From: Gammaproteobacteria bacterium
GTDB lineage: Bacteria > Pseudomonadota > Gammaproteobacteria > Pseudomonadales > Azotimanducaceae
Assembly (NCBI GenBank): GCA_002689445.1
Contig: NZGC01000081.1
Span: 82,819-146,818, forward strand
Direction: 5' to 3'
Length of the DNA: 64,000 nucleotides
A program made the translations under genes and the position numbers. Shown piece after piece: positions 10,030 through 19,041 of the stretch; within the stretch, counting starts at the first letter, position 1; each line of letters opens with the position of its first letter. The notes beneath the pieces were generated by a model, which saw only the letters and a program-made list of their open reading frames with translations, was not told where the DNA came from and did not search any database.

Positions 10030-10642
10030 AGAAATAACCTTTTCCTTACTCTGTTAGCGCGTGTGACAGCTCATGCTACCACCATTTTCCTCATTGTGGG
10101 GCTCCGCTGAAAAGGCTCTTGACCTGTTATACACCTCGAGCTTTGCCCAAATATTTCGTCAGCGACCCAGGAGCAAACTCTTTGACGTCACCGGGGCCAA
10201 GCTTTTTACCGATGCAGTTGCCGTTGACACTTGTCGAGTGCCTAATCTCTACTGATTTTTAAGCACTCCTTTCGCCGCCGTTCCCTGTCAATTTTTTAAA
10301 CAGGTTCTTTATAACAGTCCCTTTTACAGTTCTTTGTATCGATTTTTATGCGATTTTTGCGCTCCTGAGCGGACAAAGCTCTTTCATCCAGCTCTACCTC
10401 CCCACGCTTCGTGCAAGACCTTTAGGGATTTTTTACTACTGGGTATCTGCAAGAGCACTTGGAGGCGAGCGCCCCTTGAGACCACCACCCCGGGATCAAC
10501 AAGACCTTTTTTGACTTTTTTGCACTATTGACCTTCCGCCTCTATGGTCTTTAGTCGTACGCGGTAACCCAAAGGAAGGATCGCTCCCGTTCGTCCCCTT
10601 GGGCCTCGAGGGTCATTGCTCAGCTCTAGCTATCGGATCAGG
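10030..10642. other. Long gap between tig and clpP without a supported gene
   Basis: In many gammaproteobacteria tig and clpP are close neighbours; here 613 bases intervene. The only frames are short and look like chance. The clpP promoter is expected near 10030-10140, where TATAAC occurs on the minus strand without a convincing -35 partner. An imperfect hairpin near 10570-10605 could terminate tig but has no clear T-run. Confidence 0.5.
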
Positions 10643-12049
10643 TTACTCTTTGGGTGCGTCTACCGCGGCCTCTGCATCCGCCTCAGGCAGGCCATCCTCA
10701 TCTGATGTCATTGTTTCAGGTGGTTCATCTGATTCAGGCGCTTCCTCAGGCTCTTTCGGCTTAAGGGCTTCCTCATAACTGACCGTTTCTGTTTCGACTT
10801 GAGCTTCTTCAAGAATCAAATCTACGATCTGCTCCTCGAGCACGAGGCTTTGTACCTGATTCAGCTGCTGCTCGTTACTGTAATAGTAATTAATCAGTTG
10901 CTCAGGTTGCTCGTAACTACTCGCAATTTCTTCGATTTTCGATCGGACTGCGGCTTCATCGGCTTTGACACTGTTTTGCTCTACAATGGCATTCACAATC
11001 AATCCGAGTGTCACGCGCCGCTCCGCTTGGTCTTTGAACAAATCCAGCGGCAACATATTGACATCAAACTGCTGACCTCCACCAAATTGCTGGACCATCT
11101 CTTGACGCATCCTTTGACACTCTTCGTTGATGAGCACCTGGGGAACATCCGTTGTCGTGACAGCGATAAGGCCATCCATCACTTGCGTTTTGACTTTGTT
11201 ATCGACCGCAGCCTTAAGCTCTTTCTCCATATTGCTCTGAACTTCTGCTTTAAAAGCCTCTAAACCACCTTCTTCTACCCCGAATTCTTTAAAAAATTCT
11301 TCGTTCAATTCCGGCGTCACGCTTGCTGCGACTTCGTGTACCTTAATTTGAAAAACCGCCTCTTTGCCCGCTAAGGCTTCGGCTTGATAATCCTCTGGGA
11401 AGGTAACCGTCACAGCTTTCTCTTCGCCTACCCCCATACCCACGATACCGTCTTCAAATCCTGGAATCATCGAGCCGGAACCTAACACCAACTTGTGATC
11501 CTTGCCTTGACCGCCTTCAAAGGCTTCCCCATCAACTGACCCATCGAAATCGATCTGTACCTGATCCTCTAATGCCGCCACCCGCTCAACAGGCTCGTAA
11601 CTGCTCCTCTGAGATCTGAGTTTTTCAATCATTGCCTCAAGATCTTCCGCCGACACTTCGGCCACAGGTTTTAACACCGAAATCTCTGAAAAGGCACCAG
11701 GCTTAATTTCTGGAAAGACCTCTATCAACGCCGAAAAGGCCAAATCCTTTCCTGTTTCAATGACCACGTCGTCAATTTCCGGCATCCCTGCAGGCCTGAG
11801 CGACTGTTGCTCAACGGCGTCCGAGAAGCTTTGTTGCATCACCTCTCCGGATACTTCTTGTAAGATCCCCTGCCCGAACCGACGACGGACTTCTCTGACG
11901 GGCACCTTGCCAGGCCGAAAGCCCTTGATTCGCGCCTGTCCGGCCGCTTGTTTGAGTTTTACCTCTACCTTCTCGGTAATCTCCGCTGCCGGCACAATAA
12001 TCCGCAATTTGCGCTCAAGCTTTGATACTGTCTCAACCGTTACTTGCAT
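10643..12049 (-). CDS. tig: Trigger factor, ribosome-associated chaperone
   Basis: First chaperone to meet nascent chains at the ribosome exit, also a proline isomerase. The start is set at 12049: there MQVTVETVSKLER matches the family N terminus and an AGGGGA site precedes it. A longer frame up to 12160 is rejected because it runs into tRNA-Leu. The ribosome-docking loop GFRPGKVP is at residues 43-50; the FKBP-like isomerase domain and the helical chaperone arms follow. At 468 residues it exceeds E. coli TF (432) by an acidic C-terminal tail of about 40 residues rich in E, D, P and A. It lies 81 bases after tRNA-Leu and may be cotranscribed with it. Confidence 0.95.
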   Translation of the reverse strand: MQVTVETVSKLERKLRIIVPAAEITEKVEVKLKQAAGQARIKGFRPGKVPVREVRRRFGQGILQEVSGEVMQQSFSDAVEQQSLRPAGMPEIDDVVIETGKDLAFSALIEVFPEIKPGAFSEISVLKPVAEVSAEDLEAMIEKLRSQRSSYEPVERVAALEDQVQIDFDGSVDGEAFEGGQGKDHKLVLGSGSMIPGFEDGIVGMGVGEEKAVTVTFPEDYQAEALAGKEAVFQIKVHEVAASVTPELNEEFFKEFGVEEGGLEAFKAEVQSNMEKELKAAVDNKVKTQVMDGLIAVTTTDVPQVLINEECQRMRQEMVQQFGGGQQFDVNMLPLDLFKDQAERRVTLGLIVNAIVEQNSVKADEAAVRSKIEEIASSYEQPEQLINYYYSNEQQLNQVQSLVLEEQIVDLILEEAQVETETVSYEEALKPKEPEEAPESDEPPETMTSDEDGLPEADAEAAVDAPKE

Positions 12050-12130
12050 AACTTGCTGTCCCCTAGCAAGGTGCTGCCGCAAATGACTCTTATGACCGAG
12101 CACTTGCGACCTGACCTTAGATCTAATAAT

Positions 12131-12216
<86 letters not shown>

Positions 12217-12339
12217 TTAACTGAGTAAGCCTTGACTCTTCGACCCCACCCTTCCAGTGACAACACCACACTTTGTCGGCCAATGTCCGTCTAAAGTGCT
12301 AAACCCTTGTCACTGTTCCAAAGCGTGGCTCCAGCTCAT

Positions 12340-12360
12340 TCCCGCGGGTCAACCCCGGGA
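12340..12360 (-). promoter_or_regulatory. Hairpin at the predicted 5' end of the tRNA-Leu/tig transcript
   Basis: TCCCG-GGG-TTGA-CCC-CGGGA with one bulged base forms an 8-bp stem with a 4-base loop. It begins about two bases after the start site predicted from the promoter at 12369-12397, so it would cap the transcript. No T-run follows, so it is not a standard terminator. Confidence 0.45.
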
Positions 12361-12368
12361 GGCTGGCA

Positions 12369-12397
12369 ATTATAGAGGCAATACCTGACTACCACAA
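12369..12397 (-). promoter_or_regulatory. Sigma-70-type promoter for tRNA-Leu (and tig)
   Basis: A perfect -10 TATAAT (12369-12374) and a -35 TTGTGG (12392-12397) are separated by exactly 17 bases, followed by a GC-rich stretch as in stable-RNA promoters. The predicted leader before tRNA-Leu is about 147 bases. Confidence 0.6.
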
Positions 12398-12440
12398 CCT
12401 GGCAACCCCTCAACTGGGCCATTACCCAAGCTGCTGTAGG

Positions 12441-13562
12441 CTAAAAACCAGACGCCGTGGCAAATCGATCACGATGATAGGCCGCGTTCCCAAATGCCGC
12501 TTCAACGACTCGAGCCCGCTTCAAATAGAAGCCCGCATCAAATTCATCCGTCATACCGATTCCGCCATGAATCTGGATCAGCTGGCTCGACATTTCGTGC
12601 AAAAATTCGCTGGTTTTACCTTTGGCAAGCGACGCCAGTTCAGCGACATCTGCGCGATCTTGATCTAAGGCTGCTAAAGCGGCCTCAACACAAGACCGGG
12701 TCAATTCCATCTCTGAATAGAGACTTGCGGCTCGATGCCCCAGCGCTTGAAACCCACCGATAACTTGACCGAACTGCTTTCTCGTTTTCAGGTATTCAAG
12801 CGTCATATCAAATGCTGCTGCGGCTGAACCGAGCATTTCCGCTGACAGGGTGACGCCAGCCACATCGAATAATTTTTCGATGTTTCCCTCCCCAATCAGC
12901 ACGTCAAGCCCGTTAACCGCTACTTGATCAAAAGAAACATTCGCATAACCCCTTGAGTCCATTGTCTTTACAGGCTTACGATGAATCCCCGGTGCATCAG
13001 CGCTGACCCGCACCAGTCCCAAGCTCGGATCCCCAGCATCGTTCTCGATTAACGCAACCACTAAAAAATCGCTAGCCGCCATGCCTTCCATTACAAAACA
13101 TTTTTCACCGGTTAAGATCAACGAATCAGGAGATCCCAGCAATCGTGTGGCAACTGAAGCGGGGTTGAATCGAGGTCCTTCATCCATCGCTACGACCATC
13201 AAACGACTACCGTCAGCAATGCTTGGAAGCAAGCGCTGTTTTTGCTCATCCGATCCAAACTGCATCAAAGCCGATGCACCTAACACAGACGAGGCAAATA
13301 GAGGAGAAGGGACCAAATTTCTGCCCAACTGCTCCAACACCAAACCTAATGTTTGGTAGCCTAACCCGGCGCCCCCGTAAGCCTCGGGAACCAGCATTCC
13401 GCTCCATCCAAGCTCCGTCATTGCTGACCAGGTCTCGGGGAAAAAACCCAATTCAGTTCCTTGATCTCTCATCGCTCTGAAGGTTGTTAGCGGGGCCTGC
13501 TCTTTAACCCAGGCTACAGCCTGGTCTTTTATCATTTGTTGCTCTTCGCTCAGTGCTGCCAT
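12441..13562 (-). CDS. Acyl-CoA dehydrogenase, small-subunit type
   Basis: Flavoprotein of the acyl-CoA dehydrogenase family, 373 residues, predicted to introduce a double bond in an acyl-CoA. The ATG at 13562 is preferred over an upstream TTG because an AAAGGA site sits six bases before it. The N-terminal helical domain (SEEQQMIKDQ), the substrate/FAD region and TRKQFGQVIG in the C-terminal domain are recognisable. The usual catalytic Y-E-G-T near the C terminus is replaced by A-F-G-N after GGIGMTDEFD. This, with the adjoining second family member 14 bases upstream, suggests half of a heteromeric enzyme like those for dicarboxylic or steroid side-chain acyl-CoAs. The substrate cannot be told from sequence. 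Confidence 0.88.
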   Translation of the reverse strand: MAALSEEQQMIKDQAVAWVKEQAPLTTFRAMRDQGTELGFFPETWSAMTELGWSGMLVPEAYGGAGLGYQTLGLVLEQLGRNLVPSPLFASSVLGASALMQFGSDEQKQRLLPSIADGSRLMVVAMDEGPRFNPASVATRLLGSPDSLILTGEKCFVMEGMAASDFLVVALIENDAGDPSLGLVRVSADAPGIHRKPVKTMDSRGYANVSFDQVAVNGLDVLIGEGNIEKLFDVAGVTLSAEMLGSAAAAFDMTLEYLKTRKQFGQVIGGFQALGHRAASLYSEMELTRSCVEAALAALDQDRADVAELASLAKGKTSEFLHEMSSQLIQIHGGIGMTDEFDAGFYLKRARVVEAAFGNAAYHRDRFATASGF

Positions 13563-13576
13563 GATCAATCCTTTCG

Positions 13577-14797
13577 CTAACCTTTCTGTGTCGTTTCAGG
13601 TAAACCAAGTATGTTCTTGGCGATAATGTTGTTTTGGATTTCGTAGGAGCCGCCATAAATTGAAATCGCTTTCCCAGACAGCCACCCCCTGACATGCTCG
13701 ATTTCATCGTCCGTGAAGCTATCTCCTTCCCAACCAACACCCTGGTTGCCCATGGCCTCTAACGCCAACTCAGCGCGCTCCTGAGACACTCGAGTCGCCG
13801 AGTTTTTGAGAATAGAAGCTGCCGCACTGACCTCAGGATTGCCCTTTGCCTCTGCCGCAATCCTTGCCACTGTAAGCCCATGCGCCTTTGTGTGCATCAG
13901 ATGGGATGCGATTCTGGTTCTCAGATCTGGGTCGGATAACCGCCCTTGATCATCTTCCCCCACATACTGTTTAGCCAGCTGCTGCAATGAAAGGCCAACC
14001 TTGTTGCTAGTCGGTCTTGCACCCGTCTGACTTGCACGTTCATGTTGCAACAGCCTTTTACCCACACTCCAACCATCATTGAGATTGCCCAACAAATCGT
14101 TTTTCTCTGCCTTGGCATCGTTGAAAAAGGTTTCACAAAACGGCGAGGCCCCGGCGATAAGTTTAATGGGTCGCGTTTCAACCCCGGGTTGATCCATCTT
14201 CAGCATCAGAAAGCTGATGCCATCACGCTTCTTAACGCTTGAGTCTGTGCGAACTAACGCGCCGCACCACTGCGAAATATCCGCGCCTGACGTCCAAACT
14301 TTCTGTCCATTGATTAACCAATAATCACCATTGTCTTCCGCTTTCGTCGCCAATGAGGCTAAATCGGAGCCAGCGTTGGGCTCTGAGTACCCCAAACACC
14401 ATCTGATTTTCCCACTACAAATGCCAGGAATATGTCGTCGTTTTTGATCCTCTGAGCCATACTCGAGTATCGTCGGCCCAACCATTGTGCCCCCCACCCC
14501 TGCCAATAACGGAATCGGGTTTATAGCGCCTACCTTGTGCATCTCTTCCGACAGCACTTTAGCCTCAGCATGGTTTAAACCGCCTCCGCCCAACTCAGCT
14601 GGCCAAGTCGGGGTACCCCAACCTCGGCTCGCCAATCGATCGCGCCAGAGGGCCGCATCCTGATCAATCTCGGCCTCGCCTTCAACACCACCAAAGGGGC
14701 TGATTCCCTGACCTTTCAAAGATTGAGGAAAATTGTCCGATAACCAGTTGGCAACTTCTGCTCTAAATGGTGCCAAATCGCTCATTTGATCGCTCAT
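13577..14797 (-). CDS. Acyl-CoA dehydrogenase, large-subunit type
   Basis: Second dehydrogenase of the pair, 406 residues, first in the two-gene operon. It has the FAD/substrate signature CLGYSEPNAGSDL, KVWTSGADIS and a C-terminal YGGSYEIQNNIIAKNILG, which matches the family's YEGTSEIQ..IIA..ILG but with glycine instead of the catalytic glutamate. A glutamate in LLQHERAS lies where isovaleryl-CoA dehydrogenase keeps its base, so this subunit may carry the active site (inference). It resembles proteins annotated as pimeloyl-CoA dehydrogenase large subunit or FadE-like. ATG start at 14797; another ATG lies four codons in. Confidence 0.88.
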   Translation of the reverse strand: MSDQMSDLAPFRAEVANWLSDNFPQSLKGQGISPFGGVEGEAEIDQDAALWRDRLASRGWGTPTWPAELGGGGLNHAEAKVLSEEMHKVGAINPIPLLAGVGGTMVGPTILEYGSEDQKRRHIPGICSGKIRWCLGYSEPNAGSDLASLATKAEDNGDYWLINGQKVWTSGADISQWCGALVRTDSSVKKRDGISFLMLKMDQPGVETRPIKLIAGASPFCETFFNDAKAEKNDLLGNLNDGWSVGKRLLQHERASQTGARPTSNKVGLSLQQLAKQYVGEDDQGRLSDPDLRTRIASHLMHTKAHGLTVARIAAEAKGNPEVSAAASILKNSATRVSQERAELALEAMGNQGVGWEGDSFTDDEIEHVRGWLSGKAISIYGGSYEIQNNIIAKNILGLPETTQKG

Positions 14798-15034
14798 AAA
14801 TCGTCATGCTCCCACATTGAATTTGAACTTTTTCGTCCTTGTCTGCGGATCCGCCATCGATCTCAAACCCTCGAGACAATGCGCTCATGACCCCAGAAAA
14901 ACGCTGGTACAGCCTTCTCTCCAGACTAACTAGACCATCTGACTGGCCCTTCCCACTGGATTGACCTTTCCTAGCGAGCAGTTTATCAAAAGTCGGGTTC
15001 CGAAGACTATGCATTCCCCTTCAGGTTCCGCTAT

Positions 15035-15724
15035 TCACCGCGTCAATGGCCGAACGTCTTCCAGTAAATTAGCGAACCGTCTGGCCGCCGTTTCTTCTTC
15101 GAGGTCAAACCAGGGTTCTTGTATCGCTGCATCCAACCATTCGACCACTGCCGGCATCTTAAGGGATTGGTTGCAGTAATCTCTACTTTGCTTACTGACA
15201 GGAAGCCCATAATGAATAACTCTGATTGCAACGGGCACAAAAGACGCATCGACCGCGGTAAATTCTCGCCCAGCTAAATAAGGCCCTCCGAACTGAACGA
15301 TACCCTCTGAAAAGATTTCATCTAACCGAGTTAACTCACGAGACAAGCCGTCTGGTATCGCGAGCATGCTGAAGGTCGCCGAACAGATCATTGGGCACGC
15401 TGATCGCAAGCTTTGGAAACCTGAATGCATTTCAGCAGCCGCAGCCCGAGCAAATCGACGGGCGGCACGATCTATCGGCCATACTTCTGGATGGTCCTCT
15501 GCCAACACCTCGGTTATGGCCATTGAGTCCCAAACAACGCCCTGATCATCCTCCAGGCATGGAACCCGACCATTGGGAGCAAATGCCTTAAACCGTTGAT
15601 AATTATCGACGCCGTCAAAGGGCACCAGCACCTCCTCGAAAGGGATGCACAATGCGCGCATTAGCACCCAGGGCCGCAAAGACCAGGACGAATAATTCTT
15701 ATTACCTATGAACAGTTTTCGCAT
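15035..15724 (-). CDS. Glutathione S-transferase family protein
   Basis: A 229-residue cytosolic protein with the thioredoxin-like N-terminal domain typical of bacterial GSTs: it opens KLFIGNKNYSSWSLRPW, where the SSWS/RPW motif supplies the glutathione-activating serine. GRVPCLEDD, containing the cis-proline, and WDSMAI, which binds the glutathione gamma-glutamyl group, follow. The C-terminal half is helical and variable, so the substrate is unknown. It lies 237 bases upstream of the dehydrogenase pair on the same strand and may work with them on a hydrophobic substrate, which is only a guess from position. Confidence 0.88.
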   Translation of the reverse strand: MRKLFIGNKNYSSWSLRPWVLMRALCIPFEEVLVPFDGVDNYQRFKAFAPNGRVPCLEDDQGVVWDSMAITEVLAEDHPEVWPIDRAARRFARAAAAEMHSGFQSLRSACPMICSATFSMLAIPDGLSRELTRLDEIFSEGIVQFGGPYLAGREFTAVDASFVPVAIRVIHYGLPVSKQSRDYCNQSLKMPAVVEWLDAAIQEPWFDLEEETAARRFANLLEDVRPLTR

Positions 15725-15910
15725 TGTTTTCCGATGTCGCGAGCAAATTCATGGGCGACAAATAAGCCCTCGATGTTTTAGACAAGCCTCGAGGGTTCAA
15801 GCTAAGTGATACCACCGGTATCTAAACGACCCGCAGCCCTACAGACTCTAGCATAAGCAGTTTTTGAGTCGGCAGTATCAGCATTTACCCCGGTCAATTT
15901 GGGCAATAAA

Positions 15911-15952
15911 AAAGCCAACCTCTCCGCAGATATCTGCTTTGAGACTGGCTTT
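15911..15952 (-). terminator. Rho-independent terminator after the TonB-dependent receptor
   Basis: A long interrupted hairpin: outer stem AAAGCCA/TGGCTTT, then CTC/GAG, then the perfect palindrome GCAGATATCTGC (15926-15937) at the tip. On the minus strand it continues into TTTTTTATT. It lies 64 bases after the receptor stop codon. On the plus strand the T-run is weaker. Confidence 0.75.
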
Positions 15953-16015
15953 CTTACCTTACCCTTATGCCGCCAAGAACACGGGGCTAGGGTTTATCGG
16001 TTCTAACGTCTATCG

Positions 16016-18334
16016 TTAAAACGAAGCCGACAAAGTCACCCCGTAGGTTGCTGGCTCGTTCCACCAGCCTCTTGAGGTTAATCCACCAATCGTGGCCCAT
16101 CGCTGTTCACGTTGATCAGTGATGTTTCGACCCCAAACGGTTGCTTGGTAGTTACCCTGCGAATAAGTTAGGGTTGCATTGACGTTACCAATGCTATCTA
16201 AGGTACCCAATGGATTGTTGGACGAATTGGTTTCCATCGAATCTCTGAATCGATAGGAAATCCTTGCTTTCAAATCGCCGCTACCCAATTGAGTTGTGTA
16301 GGCTGCTGTAACCCCTAGCGTATTCTCTGGGGTATTCCTTGCCACCAAGTCCGAGTTGTCCGTAATTACACCGTCGCCTGTGAGGTCAGCAATGTAATCT
16401 GCATACTCCGACTTCAAGTAACCGTACATCACCATGAGGTCAATCGATTCGTTGACCCGGTAGATAGCCTCGAGTTCCAAACCTGTCATTTCAAGCGATG
16501 AAGCATTTCGAACGACGGTTGCAACATTCGCAAGGTTCACTGGAATCAAGATCGACTCTTGCTTATCGTCATAATCCGATCTAAAGACGGCACCATTGAA
16601 GATCATCCGCCCATCTAGGACCTTGGACTTCCAACCGAACTCGTAGTTCTTTACATACTCAGGATTATACGCTGGATCGATTTCATAGTTGGCTTGACGG
16701 GCAAAGAATCCGCCACTCTTGAAGCCTTCACTGTAGGAGGCATAAAACATCGCATCATCGGTCATCTGATAGCGAACCCCTAACTTGGGCGTCGTTTCGG
16801 TCCAGGTTTGTTCCGCTTCATAGGGATTGAAAATCCCAGGCCAAGGCTCGCCCCGACGGGGGTAATATCCTGGTGCTGATGCGCCACCGACGAAATCTTT
16901 CGTCTCTTCCGTCCAGCGAAAACCCAGCGTTAACGTCCACTGATCAGTCAAGTACCAATCTGCCGAAGCAAATACTGCTGTTGAGGTTGTCAACTGACTT
17001 TGACCATTGTTTCCGGCGACATCACTTTCCCAGACGTCCACATCCGAGTAGCCAGGGACGCCTTGACGTCCGCTTGGCCACGGTGGAACACCCAGTCGCG
17101 ACAACTGATAAAACAAATCATAGACATCCCAACGTTGAGCAAAATCTGTTTCCCAGTCATAAAAACCGGCAATAAACTGCACCTTCTCAGAGAACTGCGA
17201 GGTCACTCTAAACTCATGACTGGTCTGCTCCCAATCATTGAAGAAGTTCATGCTCAACAGGTGTACTGGCGCACCATCGAAATCCTGCAAATTCTCTTCA
17301 TTCATGTCACGGTTTGAGAAGATATAGGTATAAAGAAAAGCGTCCGTGTCAAAGTTCGCCGTGATGATGGTGCTCTTATATTCGTTATCACTGAAATTAG
17401 CACTATCCGATTCAGTCAGATCTGGGCCCTGAACTGCATTCGCTTCACAACCATTCGCAGGGTCGAACCCAATCTGAAAAACGGTACACGCAAGTTCTCC
17501 AGCCACGTTACGGTTGATATAAACACCTTGTTCACTACTGTCTTCCATCACCTCGTAATGGAATTTGACATCGAACTGGTCATTGGGCGCCCACATTGCA
17601 GCAAACCCGTAATTGGTCTTATCGTCGCCTCCAACATGCCGTTGACTGCCTGAGCTGAACACATGGCCATCGTGCTCAACCTTCGCACCGAACAACTTTA
17701 TCCCCAGGGTATCTTCGATCAGCGGAATCTGCGCGACAGCGTTGACGTCCTGTCGACCATACTCTCCCACTGTCACATTGAGATCGACTCCCATTTCTGA
17801 CAGGGATACGGGGGTTCGAATGACATTTAAGATTCCGCCTGTGGTGTTCTTTCCGAACAAGGTACCCTGAGGACCCCGAAGCACCTCAATGCGCTCAATA
17901 TCGAAATTGTCTAGCAGCACTCCGCTCGAGGTGCCTAGGAACATTCCGTCCATGACAACACCAATTGAAGGGTCAAAACTCTTATCGCTCTCTAACGACG
18001 CGACCCCTCGGATCGTAATTGCCGCGCCACTGGCGATGCCCGGCGTACGATTGATAAAGAGGTTGGGCGCAAATGCCTGAATATCCTCCAGCCGTCTTAC
18101 ACTTCCCTCTTCAAGCTGATCTGTAATGGCGGTGACCGCCATCGGTACATCTTGAATTGACTCGTCTTTTTTACGCGCAGTAACCACTACCTCTTCGAGC
18201 ACCATGCTCCGCTCCGCCGCAAGGACGGATGGTGCAGTAGCGATCAAGCTTGCACTCAAAGCTGTGATTATTGGCACGATGCCTTTTTTCGGCAACATTC
18301 TTCTTAACATGTAATTACACCCCTTTTTTGTCAT
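16016..18334 (-). CDS. TonB-dependent outer-membrane receptor
   Basis: A 772-residue outer-membrane beta-barrel that imports a ligand using energy from TonB-ExbBD. A signal peptide (about residues 9-40, ending SVLAA) is followed by a TonB box in LEEVVVTARK, a plug domain (DVPMAVTAITD, PNLFINR, ITIRGVAS, RIEVLRGPQGTLFGKNTTGG) and a long barrel ending in the expected C-terminal phenylalanine. The ATG at 18310, with a GGGG site, is as likely a start as the one at 18334. The sequence is of the large family expanded in aquatic bacteria and sphingomonads; no siderophore or cobalamin signature is evident. The neighbouring acyl-CoA dehydrogenases hint at a hydrophobic carbon source, by inference only. 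Confidence 0.93.
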   Translation of the reverse strand: MTKKGCNYMLRRMLPKKGIVPIITALSASLIATAPSVLAAERSMVLEEVVVTARKKDESIQDVPMAVTAITDQLEEGSVRRLEDIQAFAPNLFINRTPGIASGAAITIRGVASLESDKSFDPSIGVVMDGMFLGTSSGVLLDNFDIERIEVLRGPQGTLFGKNTTGGILNVIRTPVSLSEMGVDLNVTVGEYGRQDVNAVAQIPLIEDTLGIKLFGAKVEHDGHVFSSGSQRHVGGDDKTNYGFAAMWAPNDQFDVKFHYEVMEDSSEQGVYINRNVAGELACTVFQIGFDPANGCEANAVQGPDLTESDSANFSDNEYKSTIITANFDTDAFLYTYIFSNRDMNEENLQDFDGAPVHLLSMNFFNDWEQTSHEFRVTSQFSEKVQFIAGFYDWETDFAQRWDVYDLFYQLSRLGVPPWPSGRQGVPGYSDVDVWESDVAGNNGQSQLTTSTAVFASADWYLTDQWTLTLGFRWTEETKDFVGGASAPGYYPRRGEPWPGIFNPYEAEQTWTETTPKLGVRYQMTDDAMFYASYSEGFKSGGFFARQANYEIDPAYNPEYVKNYEFGWKSKVLDGRMIFNGAVFRSDYDDKQESILIPVNLANVATVVRNASSLEMTGLELEAIYRVNESIDLMVMYGYLKSEYADYIADLTGDGVITDNSDLVARNTPENTLGVTAAYTTQLGSGDLKARISYRFRDSMETNSSNNPLGTLDSIGNVNATLTYSQGNYQATVWGRNITDQREQRWATIGGLTSRGWWNEPATYGVTLSASF

Positions 18335-18369
18335 GAGCCCCGGCTCACCCGGACCCCACCCAGCGGTAA

Positions 18370-18396
18370 TTTGTACGATCTAGAAAAAACAGTCAA
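18370..18396 (-). promoter_or_regulatory. Possible promoter of the TonB-dependent receptor
   Basis: TTGACT (18391-18396) and TACAAA (18370-18375) are 15 bases apart, somewhat short of the ideal 17, and end 36 bases before the upstream candidate start. Confidence 0.35.
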
Positions 18397-18880
18397 GTCT
18401 GATTTTAACTTGCATCCGACGACCCAATCGACGCGATACCATGAATGATCAATATGACCAAAACAGCCACTGGTTAGATGCTCGCAACCAAGCGTCAGAC
18501 ACCACAAATTGAGAGGTGTCCCTGGGACCGAAGCGATTAGCCACACATGATGATGGTCCTCGTATCGCTTGCGCAAACTGATTCCCCAACCCATTATTGA
18601 AGGACGAGGGGATAATCCGCTGCGACCTAAAGCCGGAGGCATTTGCGCAGTTTGGCCGATTAGAGGTTGGCTCAACTGGACAGTGATCCGAGATCATAGG
18701 AGATCTCGACCCTTCGGCCTTGCTCAACCAGACCGGACGTCGGTTGGATTACCGACCTGACTATGCGCATCATTCCCAACACCAGCCTAGCCCGCTATTT
18801 TTTTCGCGTGCAGTTCAGCAAACCGTCCTGCCTTGTAAAAAGCTCACCTTTTTTTCTTAGCCAAGCATCGTTTATTCAAT
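18397..18880. other. Region between the receptor and the tRNA-His side repeats, no supported gene
   Basis: No recognisable protein or RNA. A 114-codon minus-strand frame at 18331-18675 overlaps the receptor start and looks like chance. I saw no cobalamin or other known riboswitch pattern in front of the receptor. Confidence 0.5.
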
Positions 18881-18935
18881 AGAGGCAGCCTTTAGGCTAA
18901 GCCTCTTTTAAGATAAGCCTCTTTTAAAAAAGGCA
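18881..18935. terminator. Hairpin and direct-repeat cluster after tRNA-His, possible terminators
   Basis: AGAGGC-AGCC-TTTA-GGCT-AA-GCCTCT (18881-18906) forms a two-part stem followed by TTTT on the plus strand. A 14-base direct repeat, TAAGCCTCTTTTAA, occurs at 18898 and 18914, and the second copy pairs with AAAAAAGGC. On the minus strand these lie 30-85 bases after tRNA-His and could end the tRNA transcript. Confidence 0.4.
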
Positions 18936-18964
18936 TCTTCTAGTCAGGATGGGGGTATGGGAAA

Positions 18965-19041
18965 TGGGGTGAGCGACGGGGTTTGAACCCGCGACCACCG
19001 GAATCACAATCCGGAGCTCTACCAACTGAGCTACGCCCACC
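18965..19041 (-). tRNA. tRNA-His (anticodon GTG)
   Basis: 77 bases including the extra 5' G (position -1, paired with C73) that marks histidine tRNAs, and encoded CCA. The acceptor GTGGGCG pairs with CGCTCAC, and the anticodon loop is TTGTGAT. Confidence 0.97.

Noticed and set aside
12340-12360. Remnant of a tRNA T-arm (an att-like copy of tRNA-His)
   Set aside because: GCGGGTCAACCCCG resembles a T-arm but lacks the TTC loop and the rest of the tRNA; the hairpin explanation is simpler.
14763-15014. 83-codon frame between GST and the dehydrogenase pair
   Set aside because: Overlaps the start of the larger dehydrogenase and has no family features.
18331-18675. 114-codon minus-strand frame upstream of the TonB receptor
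   Set aside because: No recognisable domain, overlaps the receptor start and the likely promoter, odd composition.
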